NCBI GenBank assembly: GCA_034620365.1
Contig: JAQGEQ010000270.1
Coordinates: 1,178,001-1,242,000, forward strand
Source: Pegea sp. RAD2-039
Lineage: Eukaryota > Chordata > Thaliacea > Salpida > Salpidae
Length of the DNA stretch: 64,000 nt
Reading direction: 5' to 3'
In this document: one piece after another, positions 25,101 through 37,777 of the stretch
Layout of the letters: every line of letters starts with the position of its first letter
How positions within the stretch are numbered: position 1 is the first letter of the stretch
Program-made: the position numbers and the translations under genes
The notes under the pieces: generated by a model
Databases searched by the model: none
The model's input: only the letters and a program-made list of their open reading frames with translations
What the model was told of the DNA's origin: nothing

Positions 25101-26614
25101 TTACAACAGTTTGAAAATGACCTTAATAATCACCAAATCAATTCAATGTTTAGTTTTTAACTTGAAAGTTTTGAACATTGCAAAATACTTTATTTAAATG
25201 ATTAACTGGTAAAGACACATAAAAATAATTAAATTAATAGTTAACTAAAATCAAAGAAAACTACAAAAAGTTTCCTTTTAACTGAGAGAATAGTTAATAA
25301 AGATTTTGTGACAAAGTAAAGTTAATTAAAGAAGTTTTTGATTTTACAATTAAGGTTCTGATGATTTGATCTGTTTAAAAATATTTAAGTGGACTAGACT
25401 AGCCACAAAGAAACAAGCTTTGCAAATTACAAGCAACTTAAATACCAACATGAATAATTTATCATAAATACTTTGACAAAAAAGTCAAAACATAAATAAT
25501 AAGTGAATTATTATAAGATAGATCTTAATTATTCCTATAAACAGGTTCAGCTAGTTTATTTGAATTCTAAACCATGAGTAGACTAATTGAGTAGAAATTA
25601 AAATAACAGTTCTAAAAGCAAGTTGGTTGCTATGTTAAAAAAATTATGAAATATTTTAAAGCTTTAAGTAGTTTCCTGAAAAGCAGTTGCAAGAGAGGAA
25701 ATGGATTATATTCATGTAAAGAGATGACATAAAGTCAATCAAAAGTTTTTAAAAAGTTACAAATTAATTGAGCTTCTTTTAATGAGTTTGATAAGTTTCA
25801 ACAACATTTTTCTCACTTTATAAACAACAATATTTTATTTTAGAAGTTATTGAATGTAAAAAACATAAGCAAATAAGCGTCGTTATTTCAACTCACAAAA
25901 AGCTTAGCGTCAGAGATTACCCATAAATCAAACACCAAACAATTACCAGGGTAACTCACAAAAAGGCAAACACAGAACACGCGACAAGTTTAAACAAATG
26001 ATAAAACATTTGTGGAAAGTCACCTATTCTAAATAGAAGCCAACATCATCACTAGCAAAATAGATTCAAAGTTTTTGATACTAACTTTCAAATAGACAAA
26101 TAAAAATTAAAACAAAAATGTAAAACAAATTTTGATTGTGTGAAAAATAAGTAGAAAAATTAATATCTTCATGAATTTATACATAAAATCACAATTATTT
26201 TGACATATGTAAAGAAGAATTGAAACAAAGCATATGGCTTTAAAAGAGTTTTAGTTTTTGCTTTATATAAAGTTAACATGAAATTTTAATGAGTTTTTTC
26301 AATAGAAGGATTTTAGTGAGACATCATCAAATATCTTTATAAAAAAACCAACTAGTCATAAAGTAAAGGTTATAATTGGTGAAAAAAACAAAAATAAAAC
26401 TTGTTAAAATTCCATTTTATTATTTAACAAATACTACTTTAATTATTCTAATAAATTGTATCTTAATATTTGTGTAATAAGTGATAAATTCTAAATTATA
26501 TTTATAAAACTTTTAACAAAAATAAAACAAATTAATTTAATATAATTGAATTAAAAAAAAACGTTTTGAATTTTTTCAAATTATTTTAAGCTACTATTTC
26601 TAAATAAAATCTAT
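19191..26614. other. Long noncoding interval, purine-rich on the plus strand at 21.6-24.5 kb
   Basis: No gene supported in 7.4 kb. From about 21.9 to 24.5 kb the plus strand is noticeably richer in A+G than T+C, unlike the symmetric DNA before it. Open frames at 21638-21880 and 22447-22638 look like chance. The end of the interval should include the 3' UTR of the CDK inhibitor gene at 26615 (minus strand). I found no canonical Pumilio site in its first 200 bases. Confidence 0.4.
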
Positions 26615-27136
26615 TTAAATATTCAAACGTTTAGACAAAGAATTATAACAAATAGAAATACCTGTATCATTTCCATCATCTAACTTTTTTCTTTTGGCTA
26701 CACACTCCATTAGAGATGAGCTTTTGGAAGAAATGAAATCAGAATCTTGTGAAAAGTTACCAATTGAAAGAGAGGAATTTTTTTTCATAAATGATGATAA
26801 CTCAGGATCAGAGACATCAATATCATCTAAACTAGGATCTAATCTTTGATTATGATCAAAAGTCACAGGAGGACTTTTATCTGGTAATGAAAGTAACCCT
26901 CCTCTAGTAGAAGTTCCGACAAATGTCCATTCATACTTCCCATTCAAAGGCGTCTGCCTCTGCGGATCAAAATTCCACTTCTCAGAAAACTTAAGAGCTT
27001 GCTCCTTTTGCATCTGAGCAACTTCTTTTTCGAGGTCTCCATTATCATCACTTTTACCAAACAAATTTCTTCTACACTTGGGTATTCGATCAGAACCTCT
27101 TCGAAAACCTCCACTTCTTGAATTATCTTCTGACAT
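26615..27136 (-). CDS. CDK inhibitor of the p21/p27 (CIP/KIP) family
   Basis: An uninterrupted 173-residue frame. The N-terminal CDI domain (about 20-75) carries both hallmark parts. CRRNLFG (21-27) holds the cyclin-docking RxL-type motif. KWNFDP (53-58) followed by PLNGKYEW (63-70) is the segment that lies on the CDK N-lobe. An acidic/amphipathic linker helix joins them. A basic AKRKK near the C-terminus is a likely nuclear signal. Length is in the range of p21, p27 and nematode CKI proteins. It should bind and inhibit cyclin-CDK2 in the nucleus, restraining G1/S entry. After GKYEW the run expected to carry the FYY-type 3-10 helix is instead GTSTRGGLLSLPDKSPPV, with no tyrosine. A possible donor (AG|GTATTT, about 26660) could give an alternative C-terminus. 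Confidence 0.88.
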   Translation of the reverse strand: MSEDNSRSGGFRRGSDRIPKCRRNLFGKSDDNGDLEKEVAQMQKEQALKFSEKWNFDPQRQTPLNGKYEWTFVGTSTRGGLLSLPDKSPPVTFDHNQRLDPSLDDIDVSDPELSSFMKKNSSLSIGNFSQDSDFISSKSSSLMECVAKRKKLDDGNDTGISICYNSLSKRLNI

Positions 27137-30100
27137 TTTGATATTATGACATTATTTTAAAGTTCTCAATTAGAATTTTTAAGGCATTTAATATCATATG
27201 CTTGTTTTAAAAATGTAAAAGTTTAATTAAAATAAAACATTTTAAAGAATATGAGCTAATTTGAGTTTATGAGACTAACATTTTTTTCGATAAATACAAA
27301 ATAAAATTTAACTAAACCAAAATATATCTTATTTTTAGTGAAACCTCAATTAAAAAAGGAACTTAAAACATACAAATAAATAAAAACTAAAATCTTAAAA
27401 CATCTATAAAATAAAAAAAAATGAAATTATGTTATCAAATAAGCTTAAATTGCTTTAGATCATAACAAGTAGTAAAGGTTATTATTTCTGTAGTGACTAA
27501 AATAAAATCATGATGAAAACAATAATAAAACAATACTATTTCTTATATTTATCATCTTATAATTATGTTAAATTAGCATTAACATATATCAAGTAAATAT
27601 ATTAGAGTTGTCTTTAGGTAATATAAGATAAACCAAATTTGTTCAATTTTATAACTTATTCTAAATAAAACTAATGATAATACAAAATTAGTTAATTTTA
27701 TTTCATTATAAAGTATTTTGTTTAATACTTAAATGCATTTTATATAAATGTTAGGTGTAAAAAACTTAATGAAACATCATTATAGGCAATAAATGTAAAA
27801 TTTTATCTATATAAGTATTTATGATAACATTAACTCAAATATATTAATAAAAAATGTATACACATATGACAATTGTGAATGAATATCAATATGCTTTTAA
27901 TATTTGAGCTTTTAAAAAGATCTTACTTAATTAAAAACTATTTTAAATACTATATTAAGCTTATTTTAATCAATTATACAATAATCTTTTATCTAAGTTA
28001 CACAAATGTTTACTTAATTTTTAATTAGTTCTAATTATTTTAAAACTAACATTGTTTATTAAGTATTCAACTGAAAGAATTTAAACTTTTAAATTCATAT
28101 AATTTTTCAGTACAACAAATTAGATTAAATATACTGATTTTAGTTTAAAAACATATTTTTTGGCTTTTAGAAAAATTATTGATAGAAACAATTATAATTA
28201 TTAAGAAAATGAAGTTTTCAAGCATTAAATATTTGAATTGTTTTTCACTTTGGTGAAATCAGAAGCATTCTGATATTAAAAATTATTATAAATTGTATAA
28301 GGTTTAACTAAAATAAGGCAGTTTTCATTAATTAGAAAAATACAATAATTTTATTTTTATTTTGAGATTTTTTCAAATACTAAAAACAAAGTTTTGATTT
28401 AATACCAAATAATTGAACAATTTAAGAGAAAATAACTTTTTAAATATTCTTATTTCATATTTAGTTTTTTTAATAAAATTTATACTTATGTAAACAAAAT
28501 CAAACATAAGTATTTATATAAGGGAAAACGTATAATAAATATTTTACATATTATAAAGATAATCATAAAATTAGGATGTTGAAAACTCAAAGTTGACAAA
28601 TAACAGACTTGATAATAATAGCCACATATCAAATTACAGATTTATTATAAATCTCCATTTTTCTATAAATTTGTTCTAAACATATATTTTAAAAATTTAA
28701 TTTCAAGGCTTACCAAATCCTCACAACATCTTTTATGTAAATTGTAAGTCATATATAACATTTTCAACTAAAGCGTAATAAAGCGATTATCCTGATTGTA
28801 ATTAAACAAATGATACTTTAAATTTCTAAATTAAGAAAAAAACAAAGAAAAGTGTTAAAGCTTAAAAATACAAAAACACACAAACTAAATTTACTTCTAT
28901 TATAACAAAAAAAGTTTAAATCAATTGTAGAAAAATTAAAAATAGCCAAAAAACTGAATAGGCAAAGTGATAATAATTAACGAAGCAATTAAAACTAAAA
29001 AAATAACTTTGAATCTTCAAGCTTGCCATCTTGATATCGCATTTACTTTACTACTGTGTGGTTGCTTCACTGTTTACGTTTATTTGAAAAAGTAGTTAAG
29101 TGTAAAGAGGCATAAAAGCATGGAAAGTATGACCTTTTCGCCATCGCGGACGTTTTGTAAAATAATGACAAGTTGGTAAACAATGTCGGGTAAAATTATT
29201 TTTCCAATTTTCGATTTAAAAGAAACTTTTAAAGTTAGCAAATTATAAAATTTTACATCGTTTTTATTTAAATCATAATCAATATTTTCAACTTTATCGA
29301 AAAACTAAAACTTAGTTATAAAATTCAAAATATCTTTTGTTGTCATTATACTATCACACTACAACTGTTTAAAAATACATTTTCTTTTGGCAGTATCTAA
29401 AGTAGCAATTTTTTACATAATTTTTACTAGTTATTCTACTAAATCTAGTTGATTTGGTAAATAACTTAAATGAACTTAATAATTGCTACGCTTAGTCAAA
29501 GCTTGATTTAAATAGACGCTCATGCACATAGTTCGCTATACTGTAATTAAGCATAAAAAAGATTGGAGTGACACTTTATAAAACCATTTCTATGAGTTCT
29601 TTTTGTGACTAGTGTAATAGCGACCTCTAAATTTTAACTTTAAAATTTTATCTGGAAGTATTTCTTGGATTTATTCAAAAGAAACTCTTTTTCTTATGTA
29701 AAATTGTTAGTTAAAAACAAACTAGTTCCTTTTCAAAAATATTTAAGGAACTTTGTCTAAAAATGAAAAAATATATACAAACTAATTATAGAGCAGAAAA
29801 TAAAAATATTAATCAATGAAATTTTTACAAAAACAGCTTTTATAAAAGCTACTAGACAGCCAGCAAAGTTAAATGCATAAACAAATTATTTTAAAATTTG
29901 AATATTTTATTTAAAAAAAAACTTTTTGTTTTGAGATATCCTTTAAATGCATCAATAGTTTTTGTTGGCGTGACTTGGCAAGTCAAAGTATTGACTAATG
30001 AGAAAAGAAAGTTTTGTCTAGCTTAGCTCTACAGTTTATTTGATTATACAATTTACAAACTAAACTTTATATTTATAAAAACAAAAATATATCTTATACG

Positions 30101-30178
30101 TTAACAGAATTAACTATAAATTAAATATTAAAAAAGATTTATTTGAAAAAAATTATATTTAGAAAAACCATACAAAAC
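27137..30178. other. Noncoding interval
   Basis: Extremely AT-rich with many short A and T runs. No coding frame, RNA gene or repeat family was recognised. The first part should contain the promoter of the CDK inhibitor gene. Confidence 0.45.
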
Positions 30179-30261
30179 TCCTGAGAATGTGTGTTAGTGA
30201 GATGTGCTCTCTTTAGGCACCCTCCTTCGCATTTATATATATAAAATAAAAAGAAATAAAA
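30179..30261 (+). repeat. LINE 3'-tail copy 1 (solo)
   Basis: A tail of about 80 bases shared with the other LINE copies here: GAGAATGTGTGTTAG, a diverged GTGCTCTCTTTAGGCACC loop region, CCTTCGC, and an AT-rich AATAAA-like end. No reverse-transcriptase sequence precedes it, so this is an extreme 5' truncation. The arm of the hairpin is mutated (GAGATGTGC), suggesting an older copy. Confidence 0.7.
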
Positions 30262-33200
30262 ATATTTAATAGGCTCAAAGTCCTTTTGGTTTAACAAATA
30301 TTTCACTTAAACATTCTTTAATCAGCTAAATCATTTGTTGAAGAACTTAAAACTGGTTTGTAACTTAAAAGTCAATAACAGTATCGTTAAGTTGAAGTTT
30401 GTTTGATACAAGAAAAGTTGTTTTAAAAACACCTTTTTCTCAGTATTTAACGCCCAAATTTATTTTATAGACTAAATTCTAAGAATCAAAACATTAATTC
30501 TTTAACTTAAGGTACTAATGCTGGAGTAATCTCAGTTATTAAAGTATTTTTCTTGTTGGTAATTTTACCTATGATAAAGCATTGAATTTTACCTTCAACA
30601 ACTGTAGTTTGAAAACTTTTATTTAAAAAATCTATTAGCATTTAATGAATCAAATATTATAATTTTTAATTAATTACAGAAGCTGTTATATTGTTTAAAT
30701 CATTTTATTTTTAATAAAGTAACCCTCAAGTTATTTTAAATAAAATTTTTAGATATATATTTTTTAAATTTTATCTGTGGCAATTAAAAATAAATATAAA
30801 AAGTATGATAACTGATTATGTATGATAGATGCAAATTTAAAAAAGATGCTAGTCATAATTCATTAAAATAAATTGTTGTAATGAAAGAACGTTTTCATTA
30901 TTGATTGAAACAACGCTTAAAACAGTCATTTCAAAAACAACCACAACAATACATAACATTTACTCACTTAACTAGTATTAACAACATTTAAAGAGCTTTT
31001 TGAAATCCTAATTCTACTTACTAGGCTACCAAAGGTTACAATGTACAAAACAAACTATACGTTACTAAAAAATAAAGTCAAAATTTTTGTAACTAGTTTC
31101 TTTTTTTTTTGGATTTTTTAGTTAGTGAATCAACTTTTCTTTGTTGTTATTCTAGTTTTCAAAGAAGAGTTTTCTTGAGCAGACTTCAAAGAAAAACCAA
31201 CTTTCTTTGAAGTTACTTTTCGATATTGTTAAAAGCATCTCACTAAATAATGGTATTTTCAAAGTATTTTTAGCATTACATTGAAGATTAGTTGGGAAAT
31301 TGATTTTTAAAGATACAAAGCAAAGTTAAAATTCTATACAAAAACAAGCTACTTTAAGAAAATCTGATCTCTATTTCATTTGATTTTTTCAATATAATAC
31401 CAATAAATATAGCAAATTTATTTTGTAGATGTTTTATCGTTAGTTTTTGATAACACCTTTTTTAACATCAAAATATTTATCTTTCAAATCTCAGAATTTT
31501 AATGAAATTGAATTGTATAATCTGATAAAATTAATTTAAGCTTTTATATGAGTTTACATGTTATTTGTTTATTAAATATTACAATGTAAAAGTGCACAAA
31601 TTTGAAACATTTGTATATATATTGTTTCATATTTCATATGAAACGACAGAAAGAAGGGTATTGTAAACTAGTACAATAACTGGTAATCAATCTTTTTAGT
31701 TTGTTTTATGAAAATGACTAATTTGCATAAAATTCATTTAAATCTCACAAAATAAAATATTTGCTGTTGCTACATTTACTATAATTAAACATTCGTAAAT
31801 CAACCTTATGACGCACATAAAAATGTTATTTGGATTTTATATAGGCTTGTATTGAGCTTATAATGTTTGAATAAACTTTTATGGCCATTCTACTCACCTA
31901 GATAAATCTTATTACTTCGTGAGCAATATTTTTTACATCTTATTTTTAATTAAGAAAATTCAATATAAACAAGTAATCGAAACTTTATAAATTTTATTGG
32001 AGTATTATGAGGACTATTTACTACTTTAGAAAATTAATTTCATTAGAAAAAGTTTTATAGTGATTGTTTTTATTTAGTATAAAATAAATTCTGGGTTTTA
32101 TTACTGCATTTAATTCTAACAATTTGACAGACTGAATTTTCAGTTAAGAAAATTAGTTTAAGATTTAAGGATTTTTAGACACAGCATATGAAACTGTAAT
32201 CTAAAAAAGTAAAGTTTTTTCTTCTAAAATTAATACTAAAACTTTAAAATGATTTTTATTATTGAGAAATGTAAAAAAAAGTTTTTATTATTCAATTATA
32301 ATAGAAATTATTTCGACAGTATTGCTGTAAAGTCAATAAATCTAGATATAAAGATTTGTTCATCATATCACATAAAGTACAGCTAATTAAAACAATTTGG
32401 CAGGTTTTTGTATTTAGTGTTCTGAGGTGTTGTGAAAAATCGCTATATTCCGTAGTACTTCATTTAAAAAGTACAAAGTTGATAACAAGTTTTACTTATG
32501 AAATCTGAAAATAAATCTTATCATATATATTTTTTTCAAATTATGTGTCTCAAACTGAAGATTTAACCTTAGATTCAAGATGAACAACATTATACACAAG
32601 CTTAATCTGATATCTTGAAAATTCAGTTCATTATTTAATGTTTGATTTTCCATATTATTAAGAACGTTTAATAAAGCCAGCAACCCTAAAATGTAATTTT
32701 AAAGTTCTAAGAAAAGTTTGATTCAGTAAATTTAATTAAAGCTAATTTTGATAGAATAGCTGGTACAGTTTTATCTAGATTGTACTCTCTTCCACCGTGA
32801 AAAAGAAAAGAAAAACTTTTAATTTTAGTAAGTAAAATAAAAAATGGGTCGCCTTAAAGATCAACATTGATTACAGCCATTAAAAAATTGTCCATACAAA
32901 ATGAAATAAAACTTCATACAAAATTCTATTGACTTTTATCTTTTGATATAAGGATCAAGTTTAGTTAGTAATTAATCAATTTTACTCTCATATATATATA
33001 GTTATAAGATAAAAATAATGTTAAATCGCTGCATAAAATTTATTTTATTATTAAACGACTTCCAAAATGAAAAGTAAATAATATCAATAAAAACAAAGAT
33101 AATTTTGGTAAGTTCTATTAAACATAAAGATAAATTGTTGTTACTGAACCATGTGAAATTTTTGAGCGCCAAAAATTTTCCAAGTAGTAGCTTGATCAGA

Positions 33201-33388
33201 ATATAAGTAAATTTGAGCTAAATTAACAAACAAAAATAAGAATTGTTTGAGTTAAAGTAATTTATGTTTAAATAACTCGAGGAATGAAGTTTTAGTATAA
33301 AACATAGCAGAAAAGTGTAACGATTTTTAGTTAAGCTTAAGTAAAAAAGTTTAATTCAGAAAAATATTAAGCTTCAGAAAATAATAAT
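30262..33388. other. Noncoding interval
   Basis: AT-rich spacer between two LINE insertions. Nothing supported as a gene; the 63-codon minus-strand frame at 32492-32683 has chance-like composition. Confidence 0.45.
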
Positions 33389-34455
33389 GTTTATTACAAT
33401 AAACGCGAGGGAGGGTGCCTGAAGAGAGCACCTCTCGCTAACACACATTCTCACAAATAATACTTATTATATATAATTAAGTTGGAGATATAGAAAGCAA
33501 AAGATGTAACAAATGGTATTTCGATAGCCCTCAAAGCATACAACAGTGAACAATTACACAGAATGTTAATAATATAAAAAGTGAAAAAGAATCACAGTTT
33601 AGAAATTGCAGTGTTGGCAATATTATAACAGTTCAACTTCTGCTTGAACAACGCGAGTGATTCTGACATGATAATGTCTGATGGTAACTGGTTCCAAGTA
33701 CTAATTGTGCGATATGAGAAAAAATTCGCTCTGATTAATGTACCAGGTGATATGGGGTTATTAAGGTGTAATGTGTGTCGTCTGAGTTGATATAACTTGA
33801 AGGAAGGACTAATAGAAAAGAAAGTATCAATTTAAATACCAACTAAATTATGGATAACTTAAAAAATAAGAATTAAGCCGTATTTAATCCGTCGAATTTC
33901 CAAAGTATCTAAATTTTAGAAGCTGAGAGGATGTTCATAACTATCGTATTTAATAAAAAGTTTCCTGCATACCCATCTTGTAAATGCTGCCTGAACAGAT
34001 TCATTTTTTGTTTATATTACCAACTTGATATGGCATTCATGCACTGACATTGTATTCAAAAATTGGACGTACTTACAATTTGAAGAGATTGATAAAGAAG
34101 AATCAATCTTTAAATATAAGGTCTTTATAGTCAAGTAAACAAGGCTGATTGATTTTGCAAAGATTTTGAAAACATAAATGTGCTATTTAAAGTCAGATGA
34201 TAGAGTAATGCCAAGGTCTAAGACCAAAGATATTCGTGGAATAATGAATTTATTGATGCAATATTGGTTTAAGTAATTTGCAGCTGGTTTACGAGAGAAA
34301 CTCAGGAGTTTAGACTGTGGGCTGGATTCTGGACTGCCAGTTCATAGACCAGTTTTCTACAACGTGTAGAGCAGTTTGAAGTTTTGAAAGATTGCAATAT
34401 AATAGCCTGATGTCATCTGCATACGCAACCACACTGACGACTGCCTTATTTGAAA
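33389..34455 (-). mobile_element. 5'-truncated CR1/L2-like LINE with degenerate reverse transcriptase
   Basis: Read on the minus strand. The 5' part (about 34440) encodes VVAYADDIRLLYCNLSKLQ, with the YADD catalytic box of non-LTR reverse transcriptases. Next come ENWSMNWQ and DLGITLSSDFK, typical of the CR1/L2/jockey group just after the palm. The thumb-like YVR...EYNVSAWMPYQ region and C-terminal segment follow, matching the copy at 51.3 kb. It ends with the shared hairpin tail at about 33404-33465 and a short AATAAA-like terminus. Stops and frameshifts interrupt the frame, so it is dead. No 5' end or endonuclease domain is present. Confidence 0.8.
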
Positions 34456-37400
34456 ACCATTATCTAAATTTTAATCATCATTAAGTTTTTACTTTTGCCT
34501 ATGATGTAGTATTTGAGGTTTCAACATTTTAAAAAGTCAAATTTCTGTTTAAAGCTTCTTACAAATGAAAATTCTACTTTGAGATAACATTGATTCTTAA
34601 AATATCTATGTTTGCATAAATAAATAATAAAAACTTATTTGCACTTAAAATTGGCATAATGTAACTAGCTCATTTTAACACATCATTTTATAATGACACT
34701 TTTAAATAAATGAATAAAGTTTAAAAAGTTTTGAAATCTATGAAATAGTTAAGAATTTTTTAGGGATATAGTTTCAACTCATTGGATTTGAGACTTAATC
34801 AACCAATCTAAAGAGCAATGACAAATATTTTTTCCATTTCAACTAAACTCTTAATTTTTATAATGATTAGTGATGAAATCGTTTAGACAGAAACTAATAC
34901 CAAACTTGACTAATTTAGAAGCTATAAGTGTGACAAATGTTACCGCCTCAAACTATTTACAATCAATACAATGCTTATTTGTTTTGTATTCGTTTATACT
35001 ACTAAACCAACAAATATGACTAATAAAATTCACCTCTTTAAGTTTCACTTTTTTTTAAGCCTAAAAAATTTAATCTTGAACTGAATAAAAAAGAAATTCA
35101 TTTTCATTAAATTTACATTCTTTCAATAAATTTTTGATAAGCTTGTAAAATTGAAGTGACTAGTTTGTTCGAATAACTTGATAAAGGTGAAAACTTGATA
35201 AAAATCAATTAATTCAAGGTTTGCTAGAAGCATTTTGTCGAGCAGTAAGCTTTTATTTAACTTTAAATATTTGTTTGAAGCTTAATAACTTGTATAAGGC
35301 ACTGAAACTTGAAAAATTTAAAGTCGAAATCTCTGGGATAAATTTTTATATTTTTCTTTTGTGATAAGAAGAAAATTTATATTTGCAAAAACATCAGCTG
35401 ACATTTCTGTTAAAGATGCCCCTTCGGAATAAAATAATTTGGATTAAAAGTGAAGTTGTGGTGTGTGGGAACTTGGATAACAGCTTTGTTCACTAATTCT
35501 GACATAATTTAGAAGATAACAATTTAATATTTCAAAAGTTAGATGAAAGGTAAAAAGTTAATTTCAAAAACTGTCAAATATTCTTTAGTTGATACATTTC
35601 TTAATTTGAAGCAAACTATCTACAAACAACTTACATCAAACTAACTTCAAGAGATTAAGAGTTAAGGTGATTAGTTACAAAACATTTGATCCACAATTTT
35701 GTTGCTATAGAACATTTTACAGCTAACTTTGATAAGATGGAAGAAATGAAAGTGGCATATGGATAATGTCAAATAACATTCTAGTTGCAGCAGCAGTAAT
35801 TGAAGATGAAAAAAAAACTCCACTAAGCTTACCATCCACAAGTATTTCAGATAACAATTTGTTCAAGTTAAAAAAACGATATTTTTGCTGCTAGGAGTTG
35901 ATCAGCTTGCATCTAACTTTGTAAATAAATAGACAAATTGAAAAGTCACCAATATATTGTCGTTTTCAGTTGCAAGAGTCGGTAACAACTAATCAAAACA
36001 ATTTTCGGTGAATATTTTTGTAAATGAAAGAAAATTCAAGATATAATAAATTGAAACCAAACGTAAAATTGTTTGGTTATATGATCAGATCTGAGAGCTG
36101 ATCAATCCAGATGAAGATCAGCTATTAGGGACTAAAGATGTTAAATGGTAAAAGCGCGGTTTCAATTGGGATTTTGCAACAAAATTTTGACAATAGGGGT
36201 TTGTAGAAAAGTAATAAGCACGCATTCAGACAAAATGCCAATAACAAGCGCAAAAATGAGACGTAGGGGTAGTTGCTCCATTGAATGACGCGATGAGGAT
36301 CGCGCAATCGCGACTCGCAAGCAGGAGGGCATGAAAATAAAATCATAAACAACAACAAGAAAAATAATTGAAAAAAAAGTTTGTTGAAATGGTCATTAAA
36401 AGTTGGTGCTACAAAACTTTCATATAGTGACCATTACTACTAGTTGGTGTTAGTTGATTGGTTGCTGATACGACCAGGAGTTAATCAGGGGTGGTAAAAA
36501 AGCGATTAGTGAAAAGTCTGTAGAGTCGTCGTGATTAACATTTCGAAAAAGTGAAATAATCGAAAAACAAATCAAAACTGATGCATTGATAGCGCTTACG
36601 GCCAAGCAAATGGTTTTGGTTGGTTTCTATTCGAACAACCATCTGCGTGTTTGCAGTCGGAAGTTTTAACCAAAACGGCCAGCGCTCATATAACACCAAA
36701 AAACAAAGAAATTAAAAATAATATTATCAAAGGGAACAAAATGGGAATGAAAGATTGCGAAAGACTCTATGTTATGTTACAAGGATGTTCTTCATCTGAT
36801 CATAAGATGAAGATGCAACAAAAATACAATTTAATTATTTACAAGTTTCAACTGAAGCATTTTCTCTGATTACAAAGTTGTGCTTGAAAGTTTGTTTGTG
36901 AAATGGTTTGTACCAAATAAGCTTTTAATGAAAAGATTTTTAAGTAATTAGCTTCATATCTACACACATGCAACAATCCAACGAATCAAACCAGGCGGTG
37001 AGTTAAATGATAAAAATAAATGAAAGTAAATCAAAAATATCTTAGGAGAAAAAGGCACAGAAATTGTCATCACCTGACCTTACTCCACAAGTTCAGCTGA
37101 AAAAGATTGAAAAATATCATAGCAGACTGTGAAGATGAAGAAAATGGAATTGTTCGCTTTGATGGTGATGATGTCTTCAAGTGAAGAAAATAGTTGAACA
37201 AAAACAAACACAAAAACTTTACAACAAATTGGTTAAAAATGAATAGAATTAACTTATTGAACTAAATAGTTACACAGAGCTACAAGTTGGAGTTATTGTG
37301 CTGATTGTAAAAGATAAAACCAAAAATGTTTCGAAGAATGTTATCGAGACTAAGGCCAACTAAAATTGATTATATACAAAGTAAAATCGGTCAAAATAAA

Positions 37401-37777
37401 GAACAAAAAGTTCTCTTTTTAATTAATAAAAAGTTGAAACGGAACCAACAGGCACTAATTGCTTGATTATAAACTGATTGACGCACAGACAGACTACTTC
37501 ATTAAACATCTACACGATTAGTAAAAGTTGATGATAACACAAAAAAGATGACAAGTGATTTTTCAGGTTCAAATAGTCGTCGGCGTCGTCGGCGGCGGTG
37601 ATTAGTTCTGAACAAGTCGATTCTTCAACACAATTTTAAGCGATTAAATTTAGTAAGAAATATAAAATAATAAAATCAAAATCTGAAACTTCTTTAGAAT
37701 ATCATAAAGTTAAACTTTCAGTGGGTCTAAAAAAGTGATCAGATACACAAGTAGTGTGGTGAGAGAGAGCTTGATTT
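34456..37777. other. Noncoding interval with CG-containing patches
   Basis: AT-rich, but with patches unusually rich in CG dinucleotides for this window: 36270-36320 (GCGCAATCGCGACTCGC), 36470-36540 and 37575-37600. An inverted pair GTTTTGGTT / AACCAAAAC flanks about 50 bases near 36613-36675. Frames at 36125-36358 (-) and 36651-36869 (+) are open but unrecognised. The last part should hold the Pumilio 3' UTR (minus strand). Confidence 0.4.
37575..37602. repeat. Short GTCGGC/CGG trinucleotide-type repeat
   Basis: About 26 bases of imperfect GTC/GGC triplets, almost entirely G+C in otherwise AT-rich DNA, lying about 180 bases beyond the Pumilio stop codon on the minus strand. It may fall in that 3' UTR. 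Confidence 0.5.
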
